The notes below the pieces were generated by a model, which saw nothing but the letters and a program-made list of their open reading frames with translations, did no database searches and was not told where the DNA came from. A DNA stretch of 64,000 nt from Macrolepiota albuminosa (lineage: Eukaryota; Basidiomycota; Agaricomycetes; Agaricales; Agaricaceae). The stretch spans positions 248,001-312,000 of the forward strand of contig JAMWFC010000059.1 of assembly GCA_027475525.1 (NCBI GenBank). Direction: 5' to 3'. Shown here in pieces: positions 35,461 through 46,953 of this stretch (its first letter is position 1; every line of letters begins with the position of its first letter). A program made the position numbers and the translations under genes.

Positions 35461-36766
35461 TTACTCACTACAATATTGAAACTATGGAAAAATTGGTGCT
35501 GTTCGATTTAAGAACATGTGAGATATGAAAACTAATATCCACTAAATCATGTTTGGGCCTTGGCCACATCCATAGACTCTGAACACCTTCCACATGTGTT
35601 CGAGAGATAGCATACATTGAAACATTGAATTTTTATTAAATTATATTTAATATACACCTTTTTTTTTCTTATCTACTGAAAAACAGACCAAAAAACAAAC
35701 AAAAAAGGCAAATCTTTGTCAGCCTTAGTTAAAACTGACTAATCAGATTATTTCCCAGATGTTGTTGCATTATATAGAAATTTTGCATGGAATAATAAAC
35801 CAGTAGACGAGCCAACAAAAGGAACTCCATCTTCTTTGCTGGGTACTAATGAATGCTTTAAGGTCTGCTACTTTTGTAAAGCCTTTTAAAGCCTTTAAAT
35901 AACTACTGCAGAAAAGATTACTTACAGGTTGCATGTTCTACAGGCACTATTGCAGCTCTATGTTTGAGATGGTCAGTGGTCAGTGTTGTCTGAAATGCAA
36001 GGTCCAGGAGTCCTCCATGATCTATTAAGCTCTCATTGGAATAAGAAATGAATTTATTATTTATGTATTTGGTAAAATGATAGCTTGAAGTCACACACAA
36101 GCATATGTGTAATCTGTACTGTGTCTGACCATGCATAACAGAACAGGACCATATTCTATTTCTTATAGCAATAAGTACTATAGCTGAAACAGTGAGACCA
36201 GAAAAGCAAGAGACTGTAATGAGCATAGTAGGAAGGAAGAAAGGACGTGTCAGTAGTCTGGCTGTCTATGGTTTATATCTGCTCTACACAAGCTCTGACA
36301 TCATCTATGATGTCATTACTATACTGGTCATGATAATTGTAAGTAGACGGGATTACAACATGGGAAGTTTTAAATAAAATGATGATAATTGATGGGAAAA
36401 GAAGACAAACAATAAGTCAGCCTCTGAGACCATCTGGTAGTGCATCAGGAAGATAGGATAATGAAACATGATGATGACAGGACCTGGAGAAATTGGCAGC
36501 AGAGCTGACCTGATGATAAGCAGCCGAGTAGACGTAATAAGAGCGAGAAGACAAGATTGAGCTTAAATAGAGTCGGAAGTGAGTGATGTTAGCAGTGGGA
36601 TTACATATTAAACTAGAAATGATTGGCAGGGGCTGCGACACTGCCACAGGAAGGAAGATATGTAGTTAAGACTCCGCTATGCCTTGTGTTGATCAGGCAC
36701 GTGTTTTGTTTTTGTGTTTTTTGTTTGCAGGCGTGCAGATTGCCTGAACCTGGCACAGGCACCTCA
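35461..36766. other. decayed repeat and intergenic sequence
   Basis: 35430-35850 is distantly similar to 29030-29440 (shared CACTTACTTTGT, CACTAAATTGTGTTTG-like and GTTGCATTATATA words). From 35900 to 36700 no gene is seen. Confidence 0.4.
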
Positions 36767-37875
36767 ATGGCCGTGACTGACCAGGCGCAGGCCCCAAAGC
36801 ACCACCGCACAAAGACTTTTCAGTGTTGTGGCTATGGTGACTGCCACATGGTCTTTTCCCGCATTGAGCACCTCATCCACCACATCCAGTATGTCGCTGC
36901 TGCCCCACCTATGCCCTGCTGACAAACAACAGCATACACAGAAGTGAGCGTCCCTTTACCTGCCATTGCTTCAGGTAGTTCTCCCACCTCGACAATCTAT
37001 GTACACACATGCTAAAAATCCACCCTGACAAGCACAACCAGAATAAGCGCTGGATGAGCGATCTCATTCACCAGGCAACCATGGCTGCTGCCATCAAACT
37101 CTCTGCACACACTCACCACTTGCCCGCCCCAGCCCCATCACTCCCCGCCCCAGCCCATGTCCCATATGAGCTCCACTCCACCTGGCAGAATGACATGGAC
37201 AACCACAAGTTGTTTTTTGCCACCCCCGGTTCCCGTTCTTCCACTTCTGAGCGTCTTCCCCCGCTGTCCTCCATCTTCCAGCAGCAGCCCACCTTTCTCT
37301 GCACAGCCACTGCTCCTTGCCTGCCCTTGTCCTCTGCTGTGTTTTATTCCACAAAGCCCTCTGAGCAACCCCCTTCCGAGCTGCCCCCCAGCAACTTGTC
37401 ATCCAACTCACTGCCCTCTAACCCTGACAAGCATGCTTTCTAGCTCGCCGACTACAGCACCCCCCAGCAGCCCCCAAACCACCCCGCACAGCCCAACTAC
37501 GACTATGGCTCCAAGTCCAGGCCCAGGTCTCGTCATCTCAGCATCATGGAGCTCTGCAATGAAGCCACCGAGTTTGTTGACAACACCTTCATCATCAATG
37601 GCGAGCGTTCCAGCAACAACACCCCACTTGCACTCGGTGCCATATCCATCAGCGGCCCACAGAGGCATACTACTCCCTCGAGTGCCAGTGGAAGGAGCCC
37701 TGGACATGTCGGCACTCATGCCCATGGCCATGGTCATCTTGCACATCAGCAGGCACAGGCATACCACGCTCTGCAGGCCCAGCAGGGTGCTGCCACTGCT
37801 TACTCGCATCATCACCAGCCACACCATACTGGATATCCGTCGACCTATGAGTATGGCCAGGGCTATAACACCTAG
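36767..37875 (+). pseudogene. C2H2 zinc-finger transcription factor, decayed
   Basis: Starts MAVTDQAQAPKHHRTKTFQC. Two fingers of the fungal type that recognises stress-response or repressor elements can be read: CCGYGDCHMVFSRIEHLIHH, and after a short interruption SERPFTCHCF, stop, FSHLDNLCTHMLKIH. Basidiomycete relatives read FSRLDNL after a GR or GK. The protein goes on HPDKHNQNKRWMSDLIHQAT and a Pro/Ser-rich region, meets a TAG at 37441-37443, and continues LSIMELCNEATEFVDNTF to a His/Gln-rich end at 37873-37875. Two in-frame stops and a damaged finger linker argue for a pseudogene. A retained intron within the linker (GT near 36888, AG near 36930) is possible. Confidence 0.6.
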
Positions 37876-39815
37876 ACCCTCTTGTGTGTTTTTTTGTCTT
37901 TTTATTCCAGTTTTGTGGATCTATGTATACCGGACTCATTTATTCTGCGAGTCATCATTCTTGGTTGTGTCTTTTTTGGTCTTTTTATTTCTGGTTTTGT
38001 ACATATATGTATATCAGACTCGTTTATTCTGCAAGTTGTCATTCTTGGCCTACTAATAATTCGGCACGCCCCCGCATCCTTGTCAACAGAAATGACGCGT
38101 AACTCCGGCTACATCATTATGATGTCACCTCATAATCATCCTCGTATGTTTTCTTTTATTTTGATAAATTACATATGCATTACGATATTATGATACACGT
38201 ATGACTTCACTCTATTTTTGTATAGCTATAAATACGTTGTCTCGATCTGGGGTCAAGGTATCTCTCGATACTTGACTTCAGGTGCGTTACTTGTTTACAT
38301 TATCTGAAACTTGTACTTACATCTCTCGATACTTGACTCCAGTTTAATTATACTGTCTACTATATACAAATACATCATCATTACGCTATTATGCTGTGAC
38401 AATCCTACCTACCTACCTACTGACTATGCAAAAACTTAAATCTCATCTTTGTTTTCTCTATTTCTTTTGTACATTTTAAAGTTGTTGCTTTGCCCCTTGA
38501 ACTTTTTTATGAGGAGATGTGATTAGATTAGATAGACTGCTTGGTGATATCATGAGCCAATTTCATGGAAGCTGAGCTACGTGCCCCACCGGCTAGCTCA
38601 GCGTGAGATAAGGTGGGTGAAAAAATAAGGACTTTATCTCCTTTATTCCTTTTTGGGCCATATCGTGCGGTAGTCACATACGGGTGAAACAACTCACTTG
38701 TCTCACTTTCATCTGTCCAGATTCACTTTCTGTCCAGCTCTATATTCGCTTTAACCCTCCCACCCTCCCAAAAAAAAAAAAACCTAGATTAAATACTGAA
38801 TATATCATTTGCAATAATCTTTTACGCTAAACAGTCCAACACCTAGAGCTGCCGTAAGGGCCCTCCCGCCCTCCACCGCTCCTACCTTGAGCTGTTTCTG
38901 CGTTCGGAACTGAAAGACCGCTCCTCCCGCCAAACTTGCCGGATTGTTCTGTCTATATATTCTCACAAGTCTATCCGAACCCAGCCTTATAGAATTTTGG
39001 TATCACAAGTAATTGCAACTTTGACATTGACAAGACGACTGCATATATATCCCACTGTTCAGGTAATCAAAGTGATAAACAAGATCCACGCAAGAAAAGC
39101 TTGTAAATAGATATCCTCAATTATATTGTTATCTTGAGCAAAACCTTTGACGATCATGTTCGTTTTTTTTACCATGATGTTCTCCACTACTCGCTCAGAG
39201 CACTATAGCGGCTAAAGAACAGGCCCCTGTTTCTCAGGAGCAAACAGAAAGCCAGCAGTAAGTGATCAGAGATTTGTCACACATGTTGAGTTTGTCCTTG
39301 TTTTTTCACATCCTTGTCCTCTTTCAACATCACAGCAGCACAGTCCATATTTCTCGCTACGCCACTGCATGGGGAGAAGAAAGATCGAGATTCAACCTAT
39401 CACGGTGAGTTGCAACCGCCATACATCTCTTCGTTTCCCTCTCAGAGAAGTGAGAAATTCTTTGTGTACCCTATTCCAATCCCTCTTCCATCTAGCATCC
39501 TACTAAGAACTCCTTTACAGAATGAACGAAATCGTTTGGTGACCTTTTTGAAAGTATGTTAGCCCCCTGCCTACAAGGAGAAAGCTATTTTTGACCCAGT
39601 TTTGGCACGCCTGTTTTTATATCCTTTTTTGTCCCAGCAAAATTGATTGCGGAGGTTTGTCAATTTTTTATCCTGCATTGTCGTTGTGCAGCAATGCTCT
39701 GCCATAGGCTAAGCCTAAAGCATAGATGTTCATACTCCAATGAACGTTCTGTACCCGACCGCTTCAGGTCCAGCGTACCACTGTCGAGTTTCCCCCTATG
39801 ATACACACACAGCAT
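37876..39815. other. intergenic, possible LTR and primer-binding site
   Basis: No gene recognised. TTTGGTATCACAAG at about 38997 resembles the TGGTATCA start of an initiator-tRNA primer site, and the preceding 480 bp could be a Copia LTR, but no pol follows. A short (CTAC)n run lies at 38407. Confidence 0.3.
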
Positions 39816-40280
39816 CTAGCAACCAATTGAATCCTGCATACGACCGACCATACCAACTTCAAAACTCCATACATTGCCTCCATGAACTGATCTACATGTA
39901 TCCCCCACACCTCCTTGCGCTGTTCCTCCGATGCTAGCTACCTCCCAAACTTGTAGGGAACGAAATGTAGATTGACGGTTATCCGAATTGCCACCGTGGT
40001 CCGAGTTGGTGTAGGCAACAAAAGGGGACAATGCAGAGCTGGCTGAGTATCCGATTCTGTAATCTAGGGTACCCCAAATATACCGCATGAGATGCTTGAC
40101 CACCTGCCAGTGCTTGGGTCTGGGACAGGAATTGAACTGGCATAAGACGCTGACAGCGTACACGATATCAGGGCGCATACACATGGCAAGGTAAAGGAGG
40201 GCCTCCATGGCTTGGATGTAGGGAACATAGCGCATCTCCTCAATCTCATCCGCTGTTGATGGTGGGTATTTGAATCAGTG
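39816..40280 (-). pseudogene. Ty1/Copia reverse transcriptase end and RNase H start
   Basis: The minus frame reads ALLYLAMCMRPDIVYAVSVL, QFNSCPRPKHWQVVKHLMRY, WGTLDYRIGYS and VAYTNSDHGGNSDNRQST. This is the standard end of Copia reverse transcriptase with the first RNase H aspartate region. A frameshift after RQST destroys the rest. Upstream domains are missing. It is probably part of the same minus-strand Copia element as the gag-like frame at 40853-41297, although 570 bp between them show no coding match. Confidence 0.8.
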
Positions 40281-40852
40281 CCTCATTCAGTTTTTATTTT
40301 ACCCGAGCCTACACCACTGCAAGCGGCATAGTCCAGTGTCCCAGCCCAAATCTATTTATAGGAATTGATCCAGTACCGACCTTTCTCCCAACTGGCAATG
40401 TGAATTTCCACTCTCTTCTTCAAGGCTGAAATTCGAAATGGGCCGGGGTCCCCACACTGTGGCTAGACGCTCAATGATCTCTCCTCTCTAAGGAAAAATA
40501 TGTTTCTACAAAACAAAAACGCAACTAGTGAACATGGAGCATGATGGTGCCACCGTTTCAGCTGCAGGTTTCACGTTTCATTTCACCATGTGTGCCAGGT
40601 ACATACCAACATCGAATTCTAAGCTTACATCCCAGCTACCAACTTAAATTTCCATTTCTTTTTCTCTTCTTTTCTTTTCTTCCTTAAGAGCCATAAGATC
40701 CACTCTAAGAATCCCACCACTAGACCCAGAAAAAAAGTCCAAGTCCATACTCATACATCCATCCACCCACCCAAACCAAATCATACCACATCACATCAAA
40801 ATCGACCACAGTTCCAAGTTTCAGGTTTCACCATGGGTGCCACATACTTACT

Positions 40853-41297
40853 TACCAACATCGGATGTTACCTTATCCATTCTTCTGTCGACACGTTCTC
40901 ACTCTGCCTCAGTCAGATGGCTCCTTGCCTCAGCAAAGGTCTCTTCCATCTCACGATTTGGGACATCGCGTGGTTGGTTATCATTCAGGTTAGAAATGTT
41001 TACAGCATCATCTAGGTTATCTATGGTATATAATCCACCCTGCTTGTCATCATCTGATGGGGAGCTAGTTTCACTAGACTCATCTGGGCCATCTCCTCTT
41101 AAGGGTTGGGCTTTCTCACCGGCCTGTGGCTCAGTGGCATCCACATTAATTTCAGTGGGCATCGCAGAGTCGTCACCACTTGCGGCATTTTGTACATGTT
41201 CTGTGTTTAGCGTCCCAAAGCGCAGCAAAGGTCCCGTGTTATGTCTTTGTACAGGTCCTCCTGTTCTTAAAGTTCGACGGAGATATTTAGTAGACAT
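40853..41297 (-). pseudogene. Copia-type gag N-terminal region or related element protein
   Basis: Starts MSTKYLRRTLRTGGP. It is acidic and Ser/Asp-rich in the middle and ends EETFAEARSHLTEAE at a TGA (40899-40901). Beyond that stop the same frame continues ERVDRRMDKVTSDVGK, so the TGA probably replaced CGA. The pattern of a helical segment ending in LTxxExxRVxxRM suits the N-terminus of Agaricomycete Copia gag proteins, and a Copia pol fragment lies downstream. Assignment is tentative. Confidence 0.4.
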
Positions 41298-41339
41298 TGT
41301 TAATAAAAAGGTTTGGGGTTTGTGACTCACGAGGTTGGA

Positions 41340-41696
41340 TTCCCGCAGTTGATCAGACTGAGGGAGGCCAAAGCATGGGAGTTGAGCAGTAAGCTAGTAA
41401 GTAGGACTTTTGAGAGGTTCAAAATATGTGGGAACAGTGTCTGTAACGGTGTTACTACAAGAGAGCAGAGTCTTCATGCAATAGATAGAACCGAGTTAAG
41501 TCCTGATAATTGGGAAGAAGCTACGGTACTCTAGCACTGAACTAGTTTATATAGTCTCAGCAAACTAAGTACCCAATAGCAAAGACAATCACAAGGTAAA
41601 GCCATTACAAAACTAAGGTAACTAAGGGAGTCACAGTCGTTACAGGACTACACAAGTAAACAAGTGTTGAACGTTGACTGATCAACGTTTCAACCA
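41340..41696 (-). mobile_element. probable 5' LTR of the minus-strand Copia element
   Basis: Contains, read on the minus strand, a terminal inverted pair GTTGAAACGTTGATCAGTCA/ACGTTCAACA, a TATATAAA at about 41557 and a pyrimidine-rich downstream half before the gag-like start. No second copy to confirm the borders. Confidence 0.35.
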
Positions 41697-41725
41697 CAAA
41701 GGCCTATTTCTCTGACTCTAGTTTG

Positions 41726-41915
41726 AAGCGCCTCACCAGACACAATTATTTTTACATTCTCACTTTTGCTATTTGTACTTTGACTGTCCAAACTTGCACT
41801 TTCTCACGGTTCAACTTGACCTTAAGCGCCTCACCGGACACAATTATTACATTCTCACTTTTGCTATTTGTACTTTGACTGTCCAAACTTGCACTTTCTC
41901 ATGGTTCAACTAGAC
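41726..41915 (+). repeat. left terminal inverted repeat, doubled
   Basis: Two head-to-tail copies of the terminal sequence with a 98-bp period (41726 and 41824), each with AAGCGCCTCACC, GACACAATTATT and TCCAAACTTGCACTTTCTCA. The second copy ends GTTCAACTAGACC. Confidence 0.85.
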
Positions 41916-42137
41916 CGTGAGCAATTTTGACTGCATCATATTCACACTTCTTTTAGCCTCAGGTTGCCTTCAAAGATGTTGTGGGGTACTAGAACTACTG
42001 AGCTTCGCTTCTTTTCTGTTTGAACTATAGTCATTAGACTGTCAGTCTCCATAATGTTTGGTCAGGAGATCTGCAAAGCTCTGGCCATTTGTCGGGGAGA
42101 AGCTGACGTATTTTTCTTTACTTTCTTCTTGACCTCT

Positions 42138-45100
42138 ATGACCAGGCCTCCTGCCTCAGGTCCTCAGCCCTGTCGAGAAGAGGGCTGCCGCTGCTCAGAT
42201 GTTTATCTGGAATCTACATCTCCCTTTTGTGTTTGTGGCCATGCACTCTCAGTACATGGAATTATTCTTTCCTCTTTGCCCCGTCGAGTGTGTCGTCAGT
42301 CCAACCTTGATTTTTTAACTGTATATGTACTGCTATTATGATTTGTATTATTCTCACATTGAACTTTAGACGGATTCTGTTCCTCATGGGAGATCACTCT
42401 GCGATCACTGCCAGCAACCTTGGTTCACTCATGAAAATTCTCGATCTGTATCTTCAACCTTCAATGTGGCTCCAACGTTCCCTACATGGACACCACCTCA
42501 AAACAGTGCATCAACCACTACATCTGTTAATGCTCGTCGCTGCCAGGCATATGAAAATCATCGCCCTTCATCTAATCCCATTTTTGGACCATCAAGGCGA
42601 ACAGGTATTTCAAGCAATCCAAGCGTGTCCTTTCCTACAGTTTGCATACCGCCATCAACAAACATTTGACCATGAGCAACATCGATGGCTACATGTTCGC
42701 AGTCTGTTCAAGGTCCCACTCCTAAGAAATTTTGTTTTTATTTTATCACAATAGTGCACCCAGCATTGGTATGCTTAAAACATCTAGCTGATCAGCTGCT
42801 AACTCTGGATTATTTCAAGCCTTATGGATCAGATATAGGTGTTGATCCTGCATTTAAAAAAATGCATACTCCGACCAAGTCCAAGATGCAATCATTTGTC
42901 GAACAAGCTAAGAAATTGGGCCTTGCTTTCAATATTGACACTACTGCCCAAGCTTCTGACAGAGCTTTTGAGACAGTTAATTTGGCCGTATCATTACATT
43001 TCAATCAACATCAATTAGCTTTCGGAATTCTCTCTTCTCCAGTCAATTCATTCATCAGTCCCTGGACGATACTTTCTGCTGGAAAGAAATCCCCTACTGA
43101 TGATAAAGGAGCTCTTCTAAGCATATACGATAATCCTCCAGAACATTTTTCGTACAAGGACTTGAAAAAAATCACAGGTTGCTGGGCCAAATATTCTGAT
43201 CCATCTAATTCATCTGATCCTGTCCGTGGTGTGTTGTTTATTGGTATGTTGTTGTGCTTCAAATGAATTGGTTCTCATTTGCCTGTTTTTAGCACCGACT
43301 TCTCAACCTATTGTGGGTCCAATAAACAATCATGGGCATCATTTCTGCCTTGCACTACGCCTATGGGATAGGTTTTATACTGCAGAAATTAACGAAGACT
43401 CTACTGAACCTTCTTGTGAAAGTCGTTGTTTACGCATCACAGTACGTATCAAATTCATATCGTTACATCTCTAAATAATCTTTATGATATTTTAGATGAC
43501 CAATAATTCTTTGCCAAACATAAAAGCTTCTTTTTGTCAATGTCGCATTTGTCTGATTTTTTATTAGTCAGCATCGCCTTTATCCACTTCTTTAATTTCA
43601 ACATCATCGTCTGATAATACCGTGAGTACATATAATTCATGCAACTAAGTTGAAACTGACTCAATGTAGGAGGATGTAACCGGAGTTACAGGTTAGAACT
43701 ATCTTGTATGTATCACACAAGTGCTAAATCAGACCGCAGTATCGGATTGACTAGTACTTAGAGTGAAAACAAGATGTTGTCTTATGTAATACTCTACTAA
43801 TTGATTATAGCATCGTTGACGCTGATGGTAATACGGATGACTCCGTTATAGAGGATATCCCAATTGATCCTGCTCTGCTTGGAATCTATGAGAACTATGC
43901 GCCGATAGTAGCTGACTCTGCAACTGAATCTTCCGATACTGCAAGAATTTTAACAGAACACACTATCACTTTGGAATTTGGTATTACTCTTAATTCTGCA
44001 CCAATTTCCACGTCTACTGCATTTTCGAACCCTCAGGTCAACAATATTACTGCTGCATCATTTCCTAGTCTAGATTCGGACTCATCCATTGCTCTCTACA
44101 ACAACTCAGCCTCCAATCAAGCTTTCAATCCTGCCTTTGATGCTAATCAACTTGTCAAGGATGAGTGGATCTCACACATCCAAGGCATCTTTCTCAAGCC
44201 GCTTGACTATGATGATCTTTTAGCTATTGCAGCTTCCACTGCAGATGAGGCTGCATCTATCCTATATACTCACATCCAAGCTCTAGTAAAAGATGAAGCG
44301 CTTCCTTCCTCAGGTTTGGCCCCTGGCATAATGGTCAAAAATTTTAACATTAATGGCTTGTTAGGCCCTCGCTTGAGAATCAATATGTATGTCAATGTTT
44401 TTCTTTTAGAATATATTTGTGACTTATATTTATCTTAGTGGTGAAGGTGTTGGAAATGCTCCTGTACGCTCAACTTGGGCAGCTCTATTGTCACTTGTCG
44501 TCAACACTGGGCACTGGGCTGAAGTAGCTCCCAAAATCTTCACGCCACGTTTTATTCTGGGAATTATTCCCTCACATGATGATGTCTTTGCATATCGAGC
44601 ATATGGTTTCATACTTCGGTTAACCATTCTTCATGATCAACTATTATTACCAGTGTCTCCTTTCCTTATTCTGCTTCTTTCGCATGGCTTCGATACCGCT
44701 ACCAACCTCAACCTTATCAAGAAGATAACTCCCTTAATTGGAACTAGACTAGAAACCTGGCCTCCACAAACACTCTTAAATTCTGCAACTGGACTTACTG
44801 AGATGGTGCTTCACAATGGACATGACCCAATGCTTCTCATAGTCGACTTTATTCCAAATGTCACTGTATGTTTTTTTCTTTTCATAACTTGTATTTTATA
44901 GCCTCGATCCTTCTACAGATAGAGTATATTCGCACATTGTCACCTGAATCTCTAAGTTCAATAAAAAAACAACTTACGGCTGGGCTTTTATTTGGAACTA
45001 CAGATTATATAGGTCTTCAGTCACACCCACTCTTCATCGCTCTCAAGGAAGGGTTCAACTATGACTTTGTTGAGAAAGGCTCTGAAACTCCATCTTTTAT

Positions 45101-45809
45101 TGAGGTGAGTTACTTATTTTTATCAAGCATACCATTAATAGTTACATTATTGTTTCAGACATTTGGAGATAGTGATCAGGCACTTCTCCTCATCGATGCT
45201 CTTTTCATTGGAAAGATTGTTACTGAAGTCACTCAAGTAACTAGCCTCATTGAGTCAGAGCCCATTGATACTATTGGAACGACATTGAATGCTGAAGAAT
45301 GCCGTGAATATGAAAAACGGGCACTGAAGTCAATCAAGCAATTTCTCAATGGACGTGGATATCCCACAGGCGAAGGGCTCATCATTCATGACAACGACAA
45401 TGCAAATGATCCTTTATACCGGTCCAAACAATTCCTTCGAGCTATGACTGCATCTGAATATTTACCCGACAAAAGAATTCTTGTAAGTATTTGCATTCTT
45501 GTCAGACTATAACAAGTTAACAATTTCTTAGATTCGTTTTGTTGATTCATTCAATACTTCTCAAAACATCGCAAAGAATGCTGTAAATTTTCTATTGTCC
45601 TCTTTGTTCTCAAACTTTCCTCATAGTAAAGCTTTTAGGGCGCTCACATTCACACATGTACAATGCATATGGATTTCCTCCTTGATAATCACAAGAAGAC
45701 TCTCTTGACAACCGAAGATGTCAACGCTCCATCTCATGTTTCGACCAGTTTTGATGGATGGTTCTTTTCAATTATTGATACCTCTCAAGATGAATACAAT
45801 AACGCATAG
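42138..45809 (+). CDS. large multi-exon protein, HECT-like E3 ligase of transposon type
   Basis: Starts MTRPPASGPQPC. The N-terminus has paired cysteine motifs (CREEGCRCSD, CVCGHALSVH, then LCDHCQQPWF after an intron at 42252-42369). The middle is a helical region (NLAVSLHFNQHQLAFGILSS; HHFCLALRLWDRFYTAEI), followed by 44440-45500 segments such as FAYRAYGFILRLTILHDQLL and EECREYEKRALKSIKQFLNG. The end reads RFVDSFNTSQNIAKNAVNF and, after a one-base frameshift near 45650, HTCTMHMDFLLDNHKK with stop at 45807-45809. The T-C pair near the C-terminus, after a small C-lobe-like segment, is where HECT ligases carry the catalytic cysteine, and related Agaricomycete proteins end similarly. HECT assignment is from memory of that family and is moderate at best. 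Two TGA codons at 42667 and 42673 may lie in an intron (GT at 42605, AG at 42752) or be mutations. Confidence 0.45.
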
Positions 45810-46189
45810 ATTACTTACACTTAGCATTTACATCCAGATTACCAGCATTACAATGAATACAATGCAGATAAATTAATTCGTATCAATAAAATGACATAGA
45901 TTATTTAGCATGAAGTACATGTCAGCAGAGCTCTGTTGTGGAAAGTGAATGAGAGGAGAACTAGAGAGTTATAAAGGCATGTGTTGACGCGTAACCTAAA
46001 TGCAAGACTGGACGAATGAGTGGAAAAAAAATCAACTAGGATGTTGTGTTGATCAGGGTGCTTGAATGTGCCGGGTAATTCACGTGCTGGTCAACAAGAG
46101 TTGCGTTAAACCATCACTGATTGTTTAACGACCACAGGGGTATATAAAGGTAGGCACTCAACTTTCTTGTCCCTGTTTTCCAACGCTCT
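45810..46189. other. spacer before captured kinase fragment
   Basis: Contains a tandem-like ATGAATACAAT word pair and a TATATAAA at 46142. No gene. Confidence 0.4.
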
Positions 46190-46830
46190 GAAACGGCCCC
46201 CAAAGTGGAACTCCCGGTGTGATATCAAGGGACTTGGGGCCCTGGTATCCTGATGCGGCGTTGGTCTTTACAGGTTGATAATATCCAAGTCCTCTCTTTG
46301 CACAATCTTGAGGTATGTCTTTCCTATATGTCTGTGTCAATATAATAAGAACTTACAGTTACATAGTTATTTATTGTTTCAACTTCTGGATCTTCTCGTT
46401 TGGGGGCCTTCTGCACACAAACCAATGGTTTCATTTTTGGAGGAGAGCATCTCTATCCCCTTCCTGTGCCAGCTGCGATGTTCCTGTGCTGGTCTGGAAA
46501 CACGAGGTCTCCTTGTAAGCCCATCTCTCGACCCACCCCATATCTCTTATCACTCATTCCAACTCCAGCGATGTCACATCTGAGCATTCTCTCATCACTT
46601 TCAACGTCTATGACCGCTCTGTCCAGGACCAGGGTTTCTTCGGAGTTGTCCAAGTCAAACCGGTCCTCATACACAACCACACCATTGACCAGTGGTACAA
46701 GTAGATCCCTCCCACCATCCCCCTCAATCCTCTCAACATTTCCTTTTCCAGGCTAAAACCATTCGAGAACGAGCCTGTCACTGGCGAGATGCACCTTCAG
46801 ATAACGTTTGAACAATACAAAGTCCGTTAT
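46190..46830 (+). pseudogene. C2-domain fragment of an AGC protein kinase (Ypk1/Sch9 type)
   Basis: Exon pieces read SLQVDNIQVLSLHNLE, VWKHEVS with a GTAAG donor, TFNVYDRSVQDQGFFG, VVQVKPVLIHNHTIDQWYK, a GT-AG intron at about 46704-46752, and LKPFENEPVTGEMHLQITFE. Basidiomycete Ypk1-like kinases carry a C2 domain with this sequence before the kinase domain, and it ends in ITFEQYK as here. The kinase domain does not follow. The reading runs into unrelated sequence and then the xylulokinase start. The surviving intron shows it was copied as genomic DNA, not from mRNA. It is a captured host fragment inside the composite element. Confidence 0.7.
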
Positions 46831-46953
46831 CGGCTGGACAACGTGCGCTGGCACTTCGTTCGTTCGTTCATTATCAAATCGCCACGCGTCTCGCTCCTAC
46901 CTGTCTCATCTCACGCCAGAAATTACGATGATGATACCACATCCTTCAAAACA

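Noticed and set aside
36192..36377. Small plus frame of 61 codons
   Set aside because: No start context, family pattern or splice signals.
38997..39015. Copia primer-binding site and LTR
   Set aside because: Only a short TGGTATCA-like match. No gag or pol in the right order follows on the plus strand, so it is not called as a separate feature.
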